A stretch of 7,238 bases of DNA from CAZTLI01 sp964614375 (GCA_964614375.1 CAZTLI010000279.1:1-7238), one strand, 5' to 3'. Counted from the first letter of the stretch, positions 1 through 6,092 are shown. Notes: generated by a model from the letters alone, not told the origin. Numbers and translations: made by a program.

Positions 1-1
1 T

Positions 2-352
2 ATGGTGTGTCGCGATGTCGATGGGATTATCGTTGAAGACATCACGCCCAAGCTGCTGATACCCCTGTTCATCATGTGCTTTGGCGGTGGATTTTTGGCG
101 CGGTTTGCGTTCAGGGGCAGCGTAAGTAGCAGCGCGATTAAAGTGAAACCATCGACTGTCCATGACAATGACAGCACCGTGCGGATGGGCGAGCCACAAC
201 CCCAAGCCGCATATAAAGATTATGACGTGCAGGCCGAAGACCGAGAGTCTTTATCGGAGAAGTTGCAGCAGCTCAAGACGGCGCTCGATACAGGCTTGAT
301 TACGCAGGGCGAGTATGAAGCCAAACGACAGGAACTATTGGACGAGTTTTAG
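2..352 (+). CDS. SHOCT-domain membrane-anchored protein, possibly 5'-truncated by the window edge
   Basis: The frame is open to the first bases of the window, so the ATG at position 2 may be internal and the true start may lie outside. The visible 116 residues have one hydrophobic segment at about residues 18-37 (LLIPLFIMCFGGGFLARFAF), then a polar linker, then a C-terminal SHOCT domain at about 83-116 (starts SLSEKLQQLKTALD, followed by GLITQGEYEAKRQELL). SHOCT is a short helical oligomerisation module usually found at the C-terminus of small bacterial membrane or PH-like proteins; its targets are mostly unknown. The order membrane helix, linker, SHOCT suggests a membrane-tethered protein that self-associates in the cytoplasm. 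It ends at a TAG and is convergent with the peptidase gene on the other strand, with 66 bases between them. No specific function can be given. Confidence 0.75.
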   Translation: MVCRDVDGIIVEDITPKLLIPLFIMCFGGGFLARFAFRGSVSSSAIKVKPSTVHDNDSTVRMGEPQPQAAYKDYDVQAEDRESLSEKLQQLKTALDTGLITQGEYEAKRQELLDEF

Positions 353-364
353 GCGTAAACAGTG

Positions 365-388
365 AGGGCGACCACGCCGGATCGCCCT
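365..388. repeat. GTAGGG-type palindrome between convergent genes, possible bidirectional transcription stop
   Basis: AGGGCGA (365-371) and TCGCCCT (382-388) form a perfect 7-bp stem around a 10-base loop. It sits between the stop codons of the SHOCT gene and the S9 peptidase. There is no T-tract on either side, so it is not a classical intrinsic terminator. Read on the minus strand it begins GTAGAGGGCGA and contains CCGGCGTGG in the loop, closely matching the palindrome at 2425-2450 (GTAGGGACAG and CCGGTGTGG). I read it as a member of the same dispersed REP-like family. Confidence 0.6.
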
Positions 389-418
389 CTACAAGCTTGC
401 CTGTGAGATTTCGCGCCC

Positions 419-2230
419 CTACCCCAACACCTGATAGGCAAAGCGCAGCATCCGTTCTTGAATGTCGATTTGCTGTTCTTGTTCGCGCGAGCCGTGACCC
501 GCGTCGAACCAGTGAATGTTGATGGACTTACCCAGACCCTTGAGCTTCTCTTCATAGACTTCCATCTGGCGTGATGGACAACGGGTATCATTACGCCCCT
601 GAATGACCAGCAGCGGCGCGCGGATGTTTTCGGCATAGGTGATGGGCGAACTCTTCTTCGTCGCTTCGGGTGTTTCGTCCGGTGACCCGCCAAACAGCGC
701 CCGTTGATACCCGCGCAAGGTCTCGGCCTGATCTTCATACATCAAACGCCAGTCAGCAATAGCGACCAGCGCCATCCCACCCGCCCACAGGTCAGGGCGT
801 TTACCTATCGCTTGCAGCGTCAGATACCCGCCATAGCTGCCGCCGGTCAGCAGCACCGAATCGGGTTGGGCGATGGCGTTATCCACCAGCCATTGATAGG
901 CCGCTGCCATATCGTCGATTTCGAGGTCGCCGAGATTGCCCCAGATGGATTTTTCGAAGGCTTTGCCAAAGGTCGTTGACCCGTGATAATTGATACTCAT
1001 CACCGCAAAGCCATGATCCAACCATGCCTGAAAACCGGGCTGGAATACCCCGGTCTGGACAGCGGTGGGGCCGCCATGCGTATGCAGAATCGTCGGATAG
1101 GGGCCTGCGCCATTGGGCGTCGCCACCCAACCCTGTATCATCGCGCCATTTTTGGATTTGAACGTGACCGAGCGCACTCCACAACCCGCCGGCACATCGC
1201 CCGCTGCGAGCACGACACGATTCTGTTCACCTGTGGTCGCATCCAACGCAATCAATCGGGACGGATGGGCTGCATCTTGCCATGTGACGTGAATTTCGTC
1301 ATCACTGGCGAAGTACCCGCCAAAATAGCCGCCGACCACCCCTTCTGGATGGTTGAGTCTGGTCACGCTGTCGCTGGCGAGATGATAGACATAAATTTGA
1401 TATTCCGCCTGATATAACTGGCACAGCAGCACCCGACTCGCATCGGGAGACCATGCCCACGCGCTGACTTCGCCCGGAACAGCATCCAGCTTCAAATCTT
1501 TGCGTTCGCCTGTGCGCGGATTCCACACCAGCGGGCGATTGTAGCCGCTGCTGCTGGTGGTCGCGAGTAAACGGTCATCGCCGATGACCGGTGAAAAATC
1601 GCCCGGCGAGGTACTGCTGCCTTCGCCGTCCCATAGTTCCGCCAGCTTTTCGCCGCTGGCTGTGTCATAGACCATGATGCTGGTGTCAATCGTGCCGCTG
1701 CGTTCGGTGGTGGTGACTGTCGCCAGCGACCCATCCGCCGACAGACCGGGGCCGAAGGTCAGGCGCGTGTGATTGTAAATGACTTTCGGTGCGGCATCGC
1801 CCACCTGCACATAGACATTGAAACCATCTTTCCCGGCGGCGACAAAGCCTTTCGCCTGTCCATTCTTGCTCACATCGAATGTGAACGAGGCATAAGGTGG
1901 CATATCAGGTGTGATGTCTATCGCGTCGCCGCCGGTGAACGGCATTCGCTGATAATGACCAATTTCGTTGCCGCCTTCGTCATCGTGATAATAGACATAT
2001 TCCCCATCCGCCGACAATGTGCCCGCGACGACTCCAGTTGGGTTATCGGTCAGGCGGGCGAGCTTGCCTGTGGGCACATCCCACGCATACAGTTGAAAAA
2101 TGCCATCGCGATTGGTGCAGACCAGACCGCGTTTGTCGTTATCTTTCGCCAGCGTCGCCCATAAGATGCTCGTGGTACGATAGCGTTTCTTCCATGTGGC
2201 GTCGGCGCTGACATCCAGAGGTTTCATCAT
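419..2230 (-). CDS. S9-family (prolyl oligopeptidase-like) serine peptidase
   Basis: A 603-residue cytoplasmic-type serine peptidase or acylaminoacyl-peptidase-like enzyme that would cleave short peptides. The N-terminal part (about 1-340) has the repeated strand pattern of a beta-propeller, e.g. 'LARLTDNPTG' and 'GTLSADGEYVYYHDDEGG'. From about 345 comes the alpha/beta-hydrolase domain: HTHGGP (383-388, oxyanion region), nucleophile Ser465 in GGSYGG, Asp548 in GRNDTRCP and His579 in DAGHGS. The triad is complete and the length fits S9 enzymes. No signal peptide is seen. I chose the ATG at 2230, preceded on the minus strand by AGGA with six bases between. An in-frame TTG at 2263 would add 11 residues but has no ribosome site and lies upstream of the predicted transcription start. 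A second ATG directly follows (2227). The S9 subfamily and substrate cannot be fixed from sequence alone. Confidence 0.95.
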   Translation of the reverse strand: MMKPLDVSADATWKKRYRTTSILWATLAKDNDKRGLVCTNRDGIFQLYAWDVPTGKLARLTDNPTGVVAGTLSADGEYVYYHDDEGGNEIGHYQRMPFTGGDAIDITPDMPPYASFTFDVSKNGQAKGFVAAGKDGFNVYVQVGDAAPKVIYNHTRLTFGPGLSADGSLATVTTTERSGTIDTSIMVYDTASGEKLAELWDGEGSSTSPGDFSPVIGDDRLLATTSSSGYNRPLVWNPRTGERKDLKLDAVPGEVSAWAWSPDASRVLLCQLYQAEYQIYVYHLASDSVTRLNHPEGVVGGYFGGYFASDDEIHVTWQDAAHPSRLIALDATTGEQNRVVLAAGDVPAGCGVRSVTFKSKNGAMIQGWVATPNGAGPYPTILHTHGGPTAVQTGVFQPGFQAWLDHGFAVMSINYHGSTTFGKAFEKSIWGNLGDLEIDDMAAAYQWLVDNAIAQPDSVLLTGGSYGGYLTLQAIGKRPDLWAGGMALVAIADWRLMYEDQAETLRGYQRALFGGSPDETPEATKKSSPITYAENIRAPLLVIQGRNDTRCPSRQMEVYEEKLKGLGKSINIHWFDAGHGSREQEQQIDIQERMLRFAYQVLG

Positions 2231-2263
2231 GATTTTTCCTATCAACACAATCCAATTGTGCAA

Positions 2264-2292
2264 ATGATATAACCGATTTAAATTTTTTTAAA
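2264..2292 (-). promoter_or_regulatory. Predicted sigma70 promoter of the S9 peptidase gene
   Basis: On the minus strand, TTTAAA (2292-2287) is followed by a 17-base spacer and TATCAT (2269-2264; five of six matches to TATAAT). The region is strongly AT-rich, with a run of seven A between the elements. The expected transcription start is near 2257, giving a leader of about 27 bases to the ATG at 2230 that includes the AGGA ribosome site. Confidence 0.4.
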
Positions 2293-2324
2293 TAGCCAAT
2301 CTGCGTTTCGTAGTTTGACATTCG

Positions 2325-2338
2325 CCCTACACACATCC
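2325..2338 (-). repeat. GTAGGG-type repeat, partial copy (tail without hairpin)
   Basis: The plus strand reads CCCTACACACATCC, identical to the tail of the copy at 2445-2458 and close to that at 2376-2390. On the minus strand it reads GGATGTGTGTAGGG. The bases next to it (GCG) do not form the long stem seen in the other copies, so it looks like a decayed or partial unit. Confidence 0.5.
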
Positions 2339-2356
2339 TGCAATCTATCATTACGC

Positions 2357-2390
2357 GGGCAATCTGGCAGATTGCCCCTACACAAACGCC
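2357..2390 (-). repeat. GTAGGG-type palindromic repeat
   Basis: GGGCAATCTG (2357-2366) and CAGATTGCCC (2368-2377) are a perfect 10-bp inverted repeat around one base. It is followed by the shared tail CCCTACACAAACGCC (2376-2390). The arm sequence differs from the neighbouring copies while the pairing is kept, as expected of REP-like elements whose structure is conserved rather than their sequence. Confidence 0.65.
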
Positions 2391-2424
2391 CCTTTGCGGT
2401 GAATCTTTTGATGTAATGTTTTTT

Positions 2425-2458
2425 GGACAGCCACACCGGGCTGTCCCTACACACATCC
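2425..2458 (-). repeat. GTAGGG-type palindromic repeat
   Basis: GGACAGCC (2425-2432) pairs with GGCTGTCC (2439-2446) around a six-base loop, and the shared tail CCCTACACACATCC (2445-2458) follows. The minus strand carries CCGGTGTGG in the loop region, matching CCGGCGTGG in the copy at 365-388. A run of T precedes the hairpin on the plus strand (2419-2424), which on the minus strand becomes an A-run after the stem, so it is not an intrinsic terminator for the leftward gene upstream of it. Confidence 0.65.
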
Positions 2459-2471
2459 CTGTCTGAAACGG

Positions 2472-2533
2472 CCTTTGCGTAACCCTCTTTGCGGAACGCA
2501 TTTATGCGTCCTTTGCACCTTACATCCTTTGCG
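2472..2533 (-). repeat. Degenerate CGCAAAG tandem tract
   Basis: On the minus strand the motif CGCAAAG or a one-base variant recurs, with plus-strand CTTTGC starting at 2473, 2487, 2511 and 2527, and a weaker copy (TTTATGCG) at about 2501. Spacing is about 11-16 bases. A further isolated copy lies at 2392-2398, inside the neighbouring palindrome cluster. The tract follows the 3' end of the jelly-roll gene on that gene's strand. It encodes no plausible protein. Confidence 0.5.
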
Positions 2534-2551
2534 TTTAATGCCCTCCGGTTG

Positions 2552-3334
2552 TTACGTGCTGATGTCGATGTGTTCCAGAAGGAGCGCCTGTTGTGCGGGC
2601 ACATCGACCAGCCCGAAGCCGAAGTGTCCCTGTGGCGTGACGATGGCATATTGATTATCGAGCCACGCGACAAACCCCAGCGGGCCAGCGGGCGCGAGGT
2701 CGGTCTCATGGACGGGGGTGTCATCCACACGGAAGCTCACACGGTCTGTCTGCCAGTCGAGGGTGTAGGTATGTGTGTCATTCAAGAGCGCGTTATCAAG
2801 CAGATGTTCACTGACGCCAATCGCCCGCTGACCGATAGGCCACAACCGACGATACAGCGCCGGAATCCGCATCAGCAGCAGGCCAACCGGCGCAGTCGGC
2901 AGCAGGGCGTAAAATTGCCAGCGGCGGGCATTGAAGGTCGCCGCCTTCCAACCCGCACCCGGCACATCCAGCGCCAACGCCATATTATTGGGGGGTGATG
3001 AAAAGAAAAACCAGACGGCCTGTGGCAGGCGGACTCGGCGCTGACCGGGCATAAAGGGTTGATTCCAGAAGCCGAAGCCCGCCGTCCCACGCAGTCCACT
3101 TTCGGGAATGTGCGCCCGCCCCCGAACAGTCATTCGCAGCGGCGGACGCCAACGAAAGCCCGCGCCCGCGCCATCATAATCGGCAATCTGCGCGTTGTGA
3201 TAACCGGTTTTATCCGACGGCGGCACCGTCAATGTCAGCAGACCGGGCGATTGGCGGACGCTGCCGTGACCAACCTCCGTCACGCGCCAATCGGGATGCA
3301 GACCATCGGCGAATGTATCAATGATTGTCGTCAT
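2552..3334 (-). CDS. Concanavalin-A/GH16-like jelly-roll protein of unknown function
   Basis: A 260-residue protein with the alternating strand pattern of a lectin/glucanase-like beta-sandwich. Near the N-terminus is DTFADGLHPDWRV, typical of family-16-like and LamG-like domains. Mid-protein is GTAGFGFWNQPF. Towards the end, YTLDWQTDRVSFRVDD, then GPLGFVAWLDNQYAI, resemble the strands around a GH16 fold's sheet. The GH16 catalytic signature ExDxxE is not visible, so hydrolase activity is not supported; a carbohydrate-binding or structural role is possible. There is no signal peptide. The ATG at 3334 is the only reasonable start: no in-frame start lies upstream near it, and it has no Shine-Dalgarno. 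A TATGAT hexamer (minus strand, 3352-3347) lies only 12 bases upstream, so the mRNA may be almost leaderless. The gene is divergent from the MBL operon. Confidence 0.75.
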   Translation of the reverse strand: MTTIIDTFADGLHPDWRVTEVGHGSVRQSPGLLTLTVPPSDKTGYHNAQIADYDGAGAGFRWRPPLRMTVRGRAHIPESGLRGTAGFGFWNQPFMPGQRRVRLPQAVWFFFSSPPNNMALALDVPGAGWKAATFNARRWQFYALLPTAPVGLLLMRIPALYRRLWPIGQRAIGVSEHLLDNALLNDTHTYTLDWQTDRVSFRVDDTPVHETDLAPAGPLGFVAWLDNQYAIVTPQGHFGFGLVDVPAQQALLLEHIDIST

Positions 3335-3389
3335 CGTTTGAATAGCATCATAATTACCAGAATTAGAAATAATGTTCTATGAATGGTCT

Positions 3390-3417
3390 TTGCGCGCCTT
3401 CTTTCATATTGTATAAT
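3390..3417 (+). promoter_or_regulatory. Predicted sigma70 promoter of the MBL/ABM operon
   Basis: A perfect TATAAT stands at 3412-3417. Sixteen bases upstream is TTGCGC (3390-3395), which matches only the first three bases and the C of the -35 consensus. The expected transcription start is near 3424, about 35 bases before the TTG start at 3459. It lies in the 124-base divergent spacer shared with the jelly-roll gene. Confidence 0.6.
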
Positions 3418-3458
3418 CAAACCACGATGCACAACAGCAACAGTGAGGACACACAACT

Positions 3459-4109
3459 TTGGACATTACATGGTATGGATTAAGCTGTTTTCGGATAATG
3501 GAGCGCGGGAGTTTATCGGTCGTCACTGACCCTTATCAAGAAGGGCTTGGGCTGGAAATTCCGCGCTTAAAAGGCGATGTGGTGACCATCAGCCATAATG
3601 CGCCGGGTCACAACAATGTCGAAGCGGTCAAAGGTGTGGCCTATACGCTCAGTGGCGCGGGCGAATACGAAATTGGGGGCGTGTTCCTGTCTGGTGTGGC
3701 GATGCACTTAATTGAGGGCGATCACGTCCGTCCCAATGTGGCCTATCTGTTTGAATATAGCGGATTGACCGTATTACATCTGGGCGATCTGGCGCATGTG
3801 CCCGACCAATCGACGATTGAGAATTTTGGCGAGGTGCATGTGGTGCTGGTGCCTGTGGGTGGTGGCAACGGCCTGCGCGCCGCCAGCGCCGCCGAGGTCA
3901 TCGCCCTCATCGAACCCAACTACATCGTCCCCATGCACTATGCCATGCCGGGACTGAATCTCGAACTGGATTCGGTAGACAAATTCACCAAAGCGATGGG
4001 CGTCAGCAAAGTACAAGAACAGGATATGCTCCGTGTCACATCGGGCAGTCTGCCAGAACAACCACAGATTGTCCTGCTCACACCACAGACACAGACATTA
4101 GAGGACTGA
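3459..4109 (+). CDS. UlaG-like metallo-beta-lactamase-fold protein with altered metal-binding motif, TTG start
   Basis: A 216-residue MBL-fold protein. The N-terminus MDITWYGLSCFRI is the usual opening of UlaG-like MBL hydrolases, which fixes the start at a TTG codon; GTGAGGA (3443-3449) is the ribosome site, nine bases upstream. The fold landmarks are present: TDPY (23-26), the metal motif region VVTISHNAPGHNN (41-53), VLHLGDLAHV (105-114) and IVPMHYAMPG (156-165). The HxHxDH motif reads H46-N-A48-P-G50-H51, so the second His and the Asp are replaced, while H46, H51, H107, D110 and H160 remain. It may bind one metal, bind differently, or be catalytically altered. The stop codon lies 3 bases before the next gene, so they are co-transcribed. 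Substrate is unknown. Confidence 0.88.
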   Translation: MDITWYGLSCFRIMERGSLSVVTDPYQEGLGLEIPRLKGDVVTISHNAPGHNNVEAVKGVAYTLSGAGEYEIGGVFLSGVAMHLIEGDHVRPNVAYLFEYSGLTVLHLGDLAHVPDQSTIENFGEVHVVLVPVGGGNGLRAASAAEVIALIEPNYIVPMHYAMPGLNLELDSVDKFTKAMGVSKVQEQDMLRVTSGSLPEQPQIVLLTPQTQTLED

Positions 4110-4112
4110 GTT

Positions 4113-4421
4113 ATGAGTTATAAGCTGTTGATGCAGTGGGACATCAAACCGGGTCGCGATCAAGATTACTTCGAGTTCATGGTGCGCGACTGGGTGCCGG
4201 GTATCCAGCGATTGGGCGTCCAACCGATTGCGTCATGGTATACGGTCTATAGTCACGACGATGCGCCGCAAATCATCGCCGAAGCCCTCACCGACAATCT
4301 CGATACCATGCGCGAAGTGCTCGAAGGCGAGGGCTGGAAAGAGCTGCATCTGCGGCTGCTGGATTATGTCGAAAATTACTCACACAAAGTCGTCCGCACA
4401 ACGGGCGGCTTTCAGATTTAA
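4113..4421 (+). CDS. Small ABM-like (dimeric alpha/beta barrel) protein
   Basis: A 102-residue protein beginning MSYKLLMQWDIKPGRDQDYF, the typical first strand and helix start of a ferredoxin-like/ABM domain. It continues with VPGIQRLGVQPIASWYTVY (second strand region), an acidic helix (DNLDTMREVLEGEGWKELH) and a final strand ending in KVVRTTGGFQI. Such domains dimerise and bind small molecules or act as simple monooxygenases, but no catalytic residues can be named here. GAGGA (4101-4105) precedes the ATG by seven bases and overlaps the end of the MBL gene, showing tight translational coupling. Its fixed place after the MBL-fold gene suggests a shared job that the sequence does not reveal. 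I recognise the general protein type but not a named family. Confidence 0.8.
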   Translation: MSYKLLMQWDIKPGRDQDYFEFMVRDWVPGIQRLGVQPIASWYTVYSHDDAPQIIAEALTDNLDTMREVLEGEGWKELHLRLLDYVENYSHKVVRTTGGFQI

Positions 4422-4434
4422 GAGTTGTGCCATC

Positions 4435-5571
4435 CTATCCCGCAATTGAAATCGCATAAATCCGATTGTCGTTCGCGTCTGGTTCGTCAACACTGAATCC
4501 ACCCACCAGCAAGCGGCTGCCATCCGGTGTAAAGGCCGCTTCTGGAATACCGATTATATCTGCGTCGAATACCAGTACAAGCCGCGCGCTATCGGGCTGT
4601 GTCATATCCAGCAGCCAGACTTCGGCCCGGGTCGCCCACGCTAAATAGCGCATATCCGGCGATATAGCAATGGCATGACTCCCACCGGGCAATGTCAGCG
4701 TTTCAGATTGCGATGCGATGTCATAGAAGTGAGTTTGATCATCTTCCGCATTGTAGTAAATCAAGGTGCTGCCATCGGCAGTGAATTGCAGCGAAGGGAC
4801 ATTCGCACGACCCGGTTCTTCAGCCGGCGGCAAGACCGTCGTTTGTTCCAGCGTGTTTATATTCCACAATGTGACTTCACCATTGCCCGTCGCCGTCGCC
4901 AGCAAACCGCCATCCGGCGAGACCGTCCACGCGGAATAATTGTAGTCCATACGCGCAAACGGATCATTTAGTCGTACCTCACCGAATGAGTCAAGGTGTT
5001 CACGGATGATGCGTGTGATTACCCCGGACTGGGTATCGACCACCAAAAACATCTCAAATAATCCGGCGCTTTCTACCAGCAGGGTTGTATTATTCCCCAA
5101 AAACGCGATGTCACCACTATTCGGGATACTATCGAAACGGCGGATTTCCGCCCCTGTCGCCACATCCCACAGGATAATGTCACCATTACGATGATACGTC
5201 GCCAGCACGTCACCAGCAGGGCTAAAGGCGGCGCCGGAGATATAATCTGTGCTGCCCGGAAGACGGCGCAGCTCTTCGCCAGTTTGTGGGTCAATGAGGC
5301 GAATCGGCAGCAGTTCGGGTATCACCGCATACTCCACATTGGGCACACCCAGCAAAATCAGGGCGTCTATGCCCGCGAACACCGCCAGCACATCACCAGT
5401 GGGCGACAGTTCCATCGTGTATGCGGGCATATTGGGCAGGGCGATTGTTTCAACGGTGACGGCAGCTTGCCCTCTTGCCGGCGCTTGAACAACAACCAGC
5501 AGCAGGAGCACCAGCAGCAGGCTCGATAGCTTAAATCGGAATTGTTTATTCTGAAGCATGAGTTGTGCCAT
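4435..5571 (-). CDS. Secreted WD40-like beta-propeller protein
   Basis: A 378-residue protein with a clear Sec signal peptide: a basic stretch (NKQFRFK), a hydrophobic core (SSLLLVLLLLVVV) and a cleavage region near QAPARGQA at about residue 36. The mature part is a WD40/YVTN-type beta-propeller with repeats such as FSPAGDVLATYHRNGDIILWD, VSPDGGLLATATGNGEVTLWN, FTADGSTLIYYN, ISPDMRYLAWATRAEVWLLD and FTPDGSRLLVGGF. It is likely extracytoplasmic and acts in binding or as a scaffold; no enzymatic motif is seen. I chose the ATG at 5571, because GGAAGG lies six bases upstream. An adjacent ATG at 5574 has poor spacing, and the ATG at 5619 overlaps the predicted -10 and has no ribosome site. Its 3' end is 13 bases from the convergent ABM gene, with no hairpin between. 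Confidence 0.88.
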   Translation of the reverse strand: MAQLMLQNKQFRFKLSSLLLVLLLLVVVQAPARGQAAVTVETIALPNMPAYTMELSPTGDVLAVFAGIDALILLGVPNVEYAVIPELLPIRLIDPQTGEELRRLPGSTDYISGAAFSPAGDVLATYHRNGDIILWDVATGAEIRRFDSIPNSGDIAFLGNNTTLLVESAGLFEMFLVVDTQSGVITRIIREHLDSFGEVRLNDPFARMDYNYSAWTVSPDGGLLATATGNGEVTLWNINTLEQTTVLPPAEEPGRANVPSLQFTADGSTLIYYNAEDDQTHFYDIASQSETLTLPGGSHAIAISPDMRYLAWATRAEVWLLDMTQPDSARLVLVFDADIIGIPEAAFTPDGSRLLVGGFSVDEPDANDNRIYAISIAG

Positions 5572-5614
5572 CATATCCCTTCCTATCCAGACACGGCGAC
5601 CTATTAGTTGAATA

Positions 5615-5643
5615 TTCATATTAATCGTAATGGAAAAAGTGAA
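5615..5643 (-). promoter_or_regulatory. Possible sigma70 promoter of the WD40-like gene
   Basis: On the minus strand TTCACT (5643-5638), a 17-base spacer and TATGAA (5620-5615) each match four of six consensus bases. The predicted transcription start near 5608 would leave a leader of about 37 bases to the ATG at 5571. The match is modest; it gains weight only from lying after the terminator of the upstream gene. Confidence 0.33.
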
Positions 5644-5675
5644 GGCGCGCTACTGATGAATGGCACAGGGCAATA

Positions 5676-5701
5676 CAAAAACGCCCATAGATATGGACGC
5701 T
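5676..5701 (-). terminator. Intrinsic terminator after the FmdB-like gene
   Basis: On the minus strand AGCGTCCATA (5701-5692) pairs with TATGGGCGTT (5689-5680), including two G-T wobbles, around a loop ATCT. The stem runs straight into a T-rich stretch (TTTTTGTATT). It lies 38 bases after the stop codon of the FmdB-like gene and upstream of the WD40-like gene, so it separates the two as transcription units. Confidence 0.7.
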
Positions 5702-5738
5702 TTGATGGTTTTCACATGAATGTTTGTCTAGACAGCGG

Positions 5739-6071
5739 TTAGTCCGCGGCGGTGCTGGAAACGGCGCTGCTCTCGGACTTCGATTCGCTTTTGGTCTCGG
5801 CTTTGCTTTCCGACCCGGTTGCAGACGACGCAGTTTCGGAACTGCCGTGTCCGTTGCCATTGCCGTTGCTGCTGCTGCTGATGCTCTTCTTAGACGCACC
5901 CCGGCTGTCATTGACATAGAAGCCAGAGCCTTTGAAGATAATACCTGTGGGCTGGATAATACGTACAACCGCTTGTCCGGTCTCCGGGTCTACTGTCAAA
6001 GGGTCATCCAGAAACTTTTGTTGAATTTCAAATGTGCTGCCATCTTCGCGGCGATAAGTATACACAGGCAT
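5739..6071 (-). CDS. FmdB-family protein lacking the zinc-ribbon cysteines
   Basis: A 110-residue protein whose first 58 residues align by eye with FmdB regulatory/zinc-ribbon proteins: MPVYTYR at the start, FLDDPLT (20-26), VVRIIQPTGIIFKGSGFYVNDSRG towards the end. Typical members carry two CxxC pairs (YRCxxCG and CPxCG). Here these read YRREDG (6-11) and DPETG (28-32), and the whole protein contains no cysteine. Residues 59-110 are a low-complexity tail of Ser, Gly, Asn, Glu and Lys, probably disordered. I chose the ATG at 6071, since AGAGG lies eight bases upstream and MPxYxYR is the family's usual N-terminus; an ATG at 6092 would add seven residues. No clear promoter was found; a TATGAT hexamer lies at 6136-6131 on the minus strand without a matching -35. 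The function of the family is poorly known. Confidence 0.82.
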   Translation of the reverse strand: MPVYTYRREDGSTFEIQQKFLDDPLTVDPETGQAVVRIIQPTGIIFKGSGFYVNDSRGASKKSISSSSNGNGNGHGSSETASSATGSESKAETKSESKSESSAVSSTAAD

Positions 6072-6092
6072 AGCCACTACCTCTTGCATCAT

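Noticed and set aside
349..738. 129-residue reading frame on the minus strand
   Set aside because: It lies out of frame inside the S9 peptidase gene, is rich in Arg and low in family-like patterns, and is explained by GC-rich codon bias.
2231..2263. TTG start extending the S9 peptidase by 11 residues
   Set aside because: It has no ribosome site and lies upstream of the predicted transcription start, while the ATG at 2230 has AGGA at proper spacing.
2325..2458. CRISPR-like array
   Set aside because: The units have unequal spacing (51 and 69 bases), variable stems and no constant repeat of CRISPR length, and no cas genes are present.
2278..2730. 150-residue reading frame on the minus strand across the repeat region
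   Set aside because: It runs through the palindromes and CGCAAAG tract and into the jelly-roll gene in another frame; the composition is not protein-like and no start signal is seen.
5572..5619. ATG at 5619 extending the WD40-like protein by 16 residues
   Set aside because: It has no Shine-Dalgarno, overlaps a possible -10 box, and would put extra residues before an otherwise normal signal peptide.
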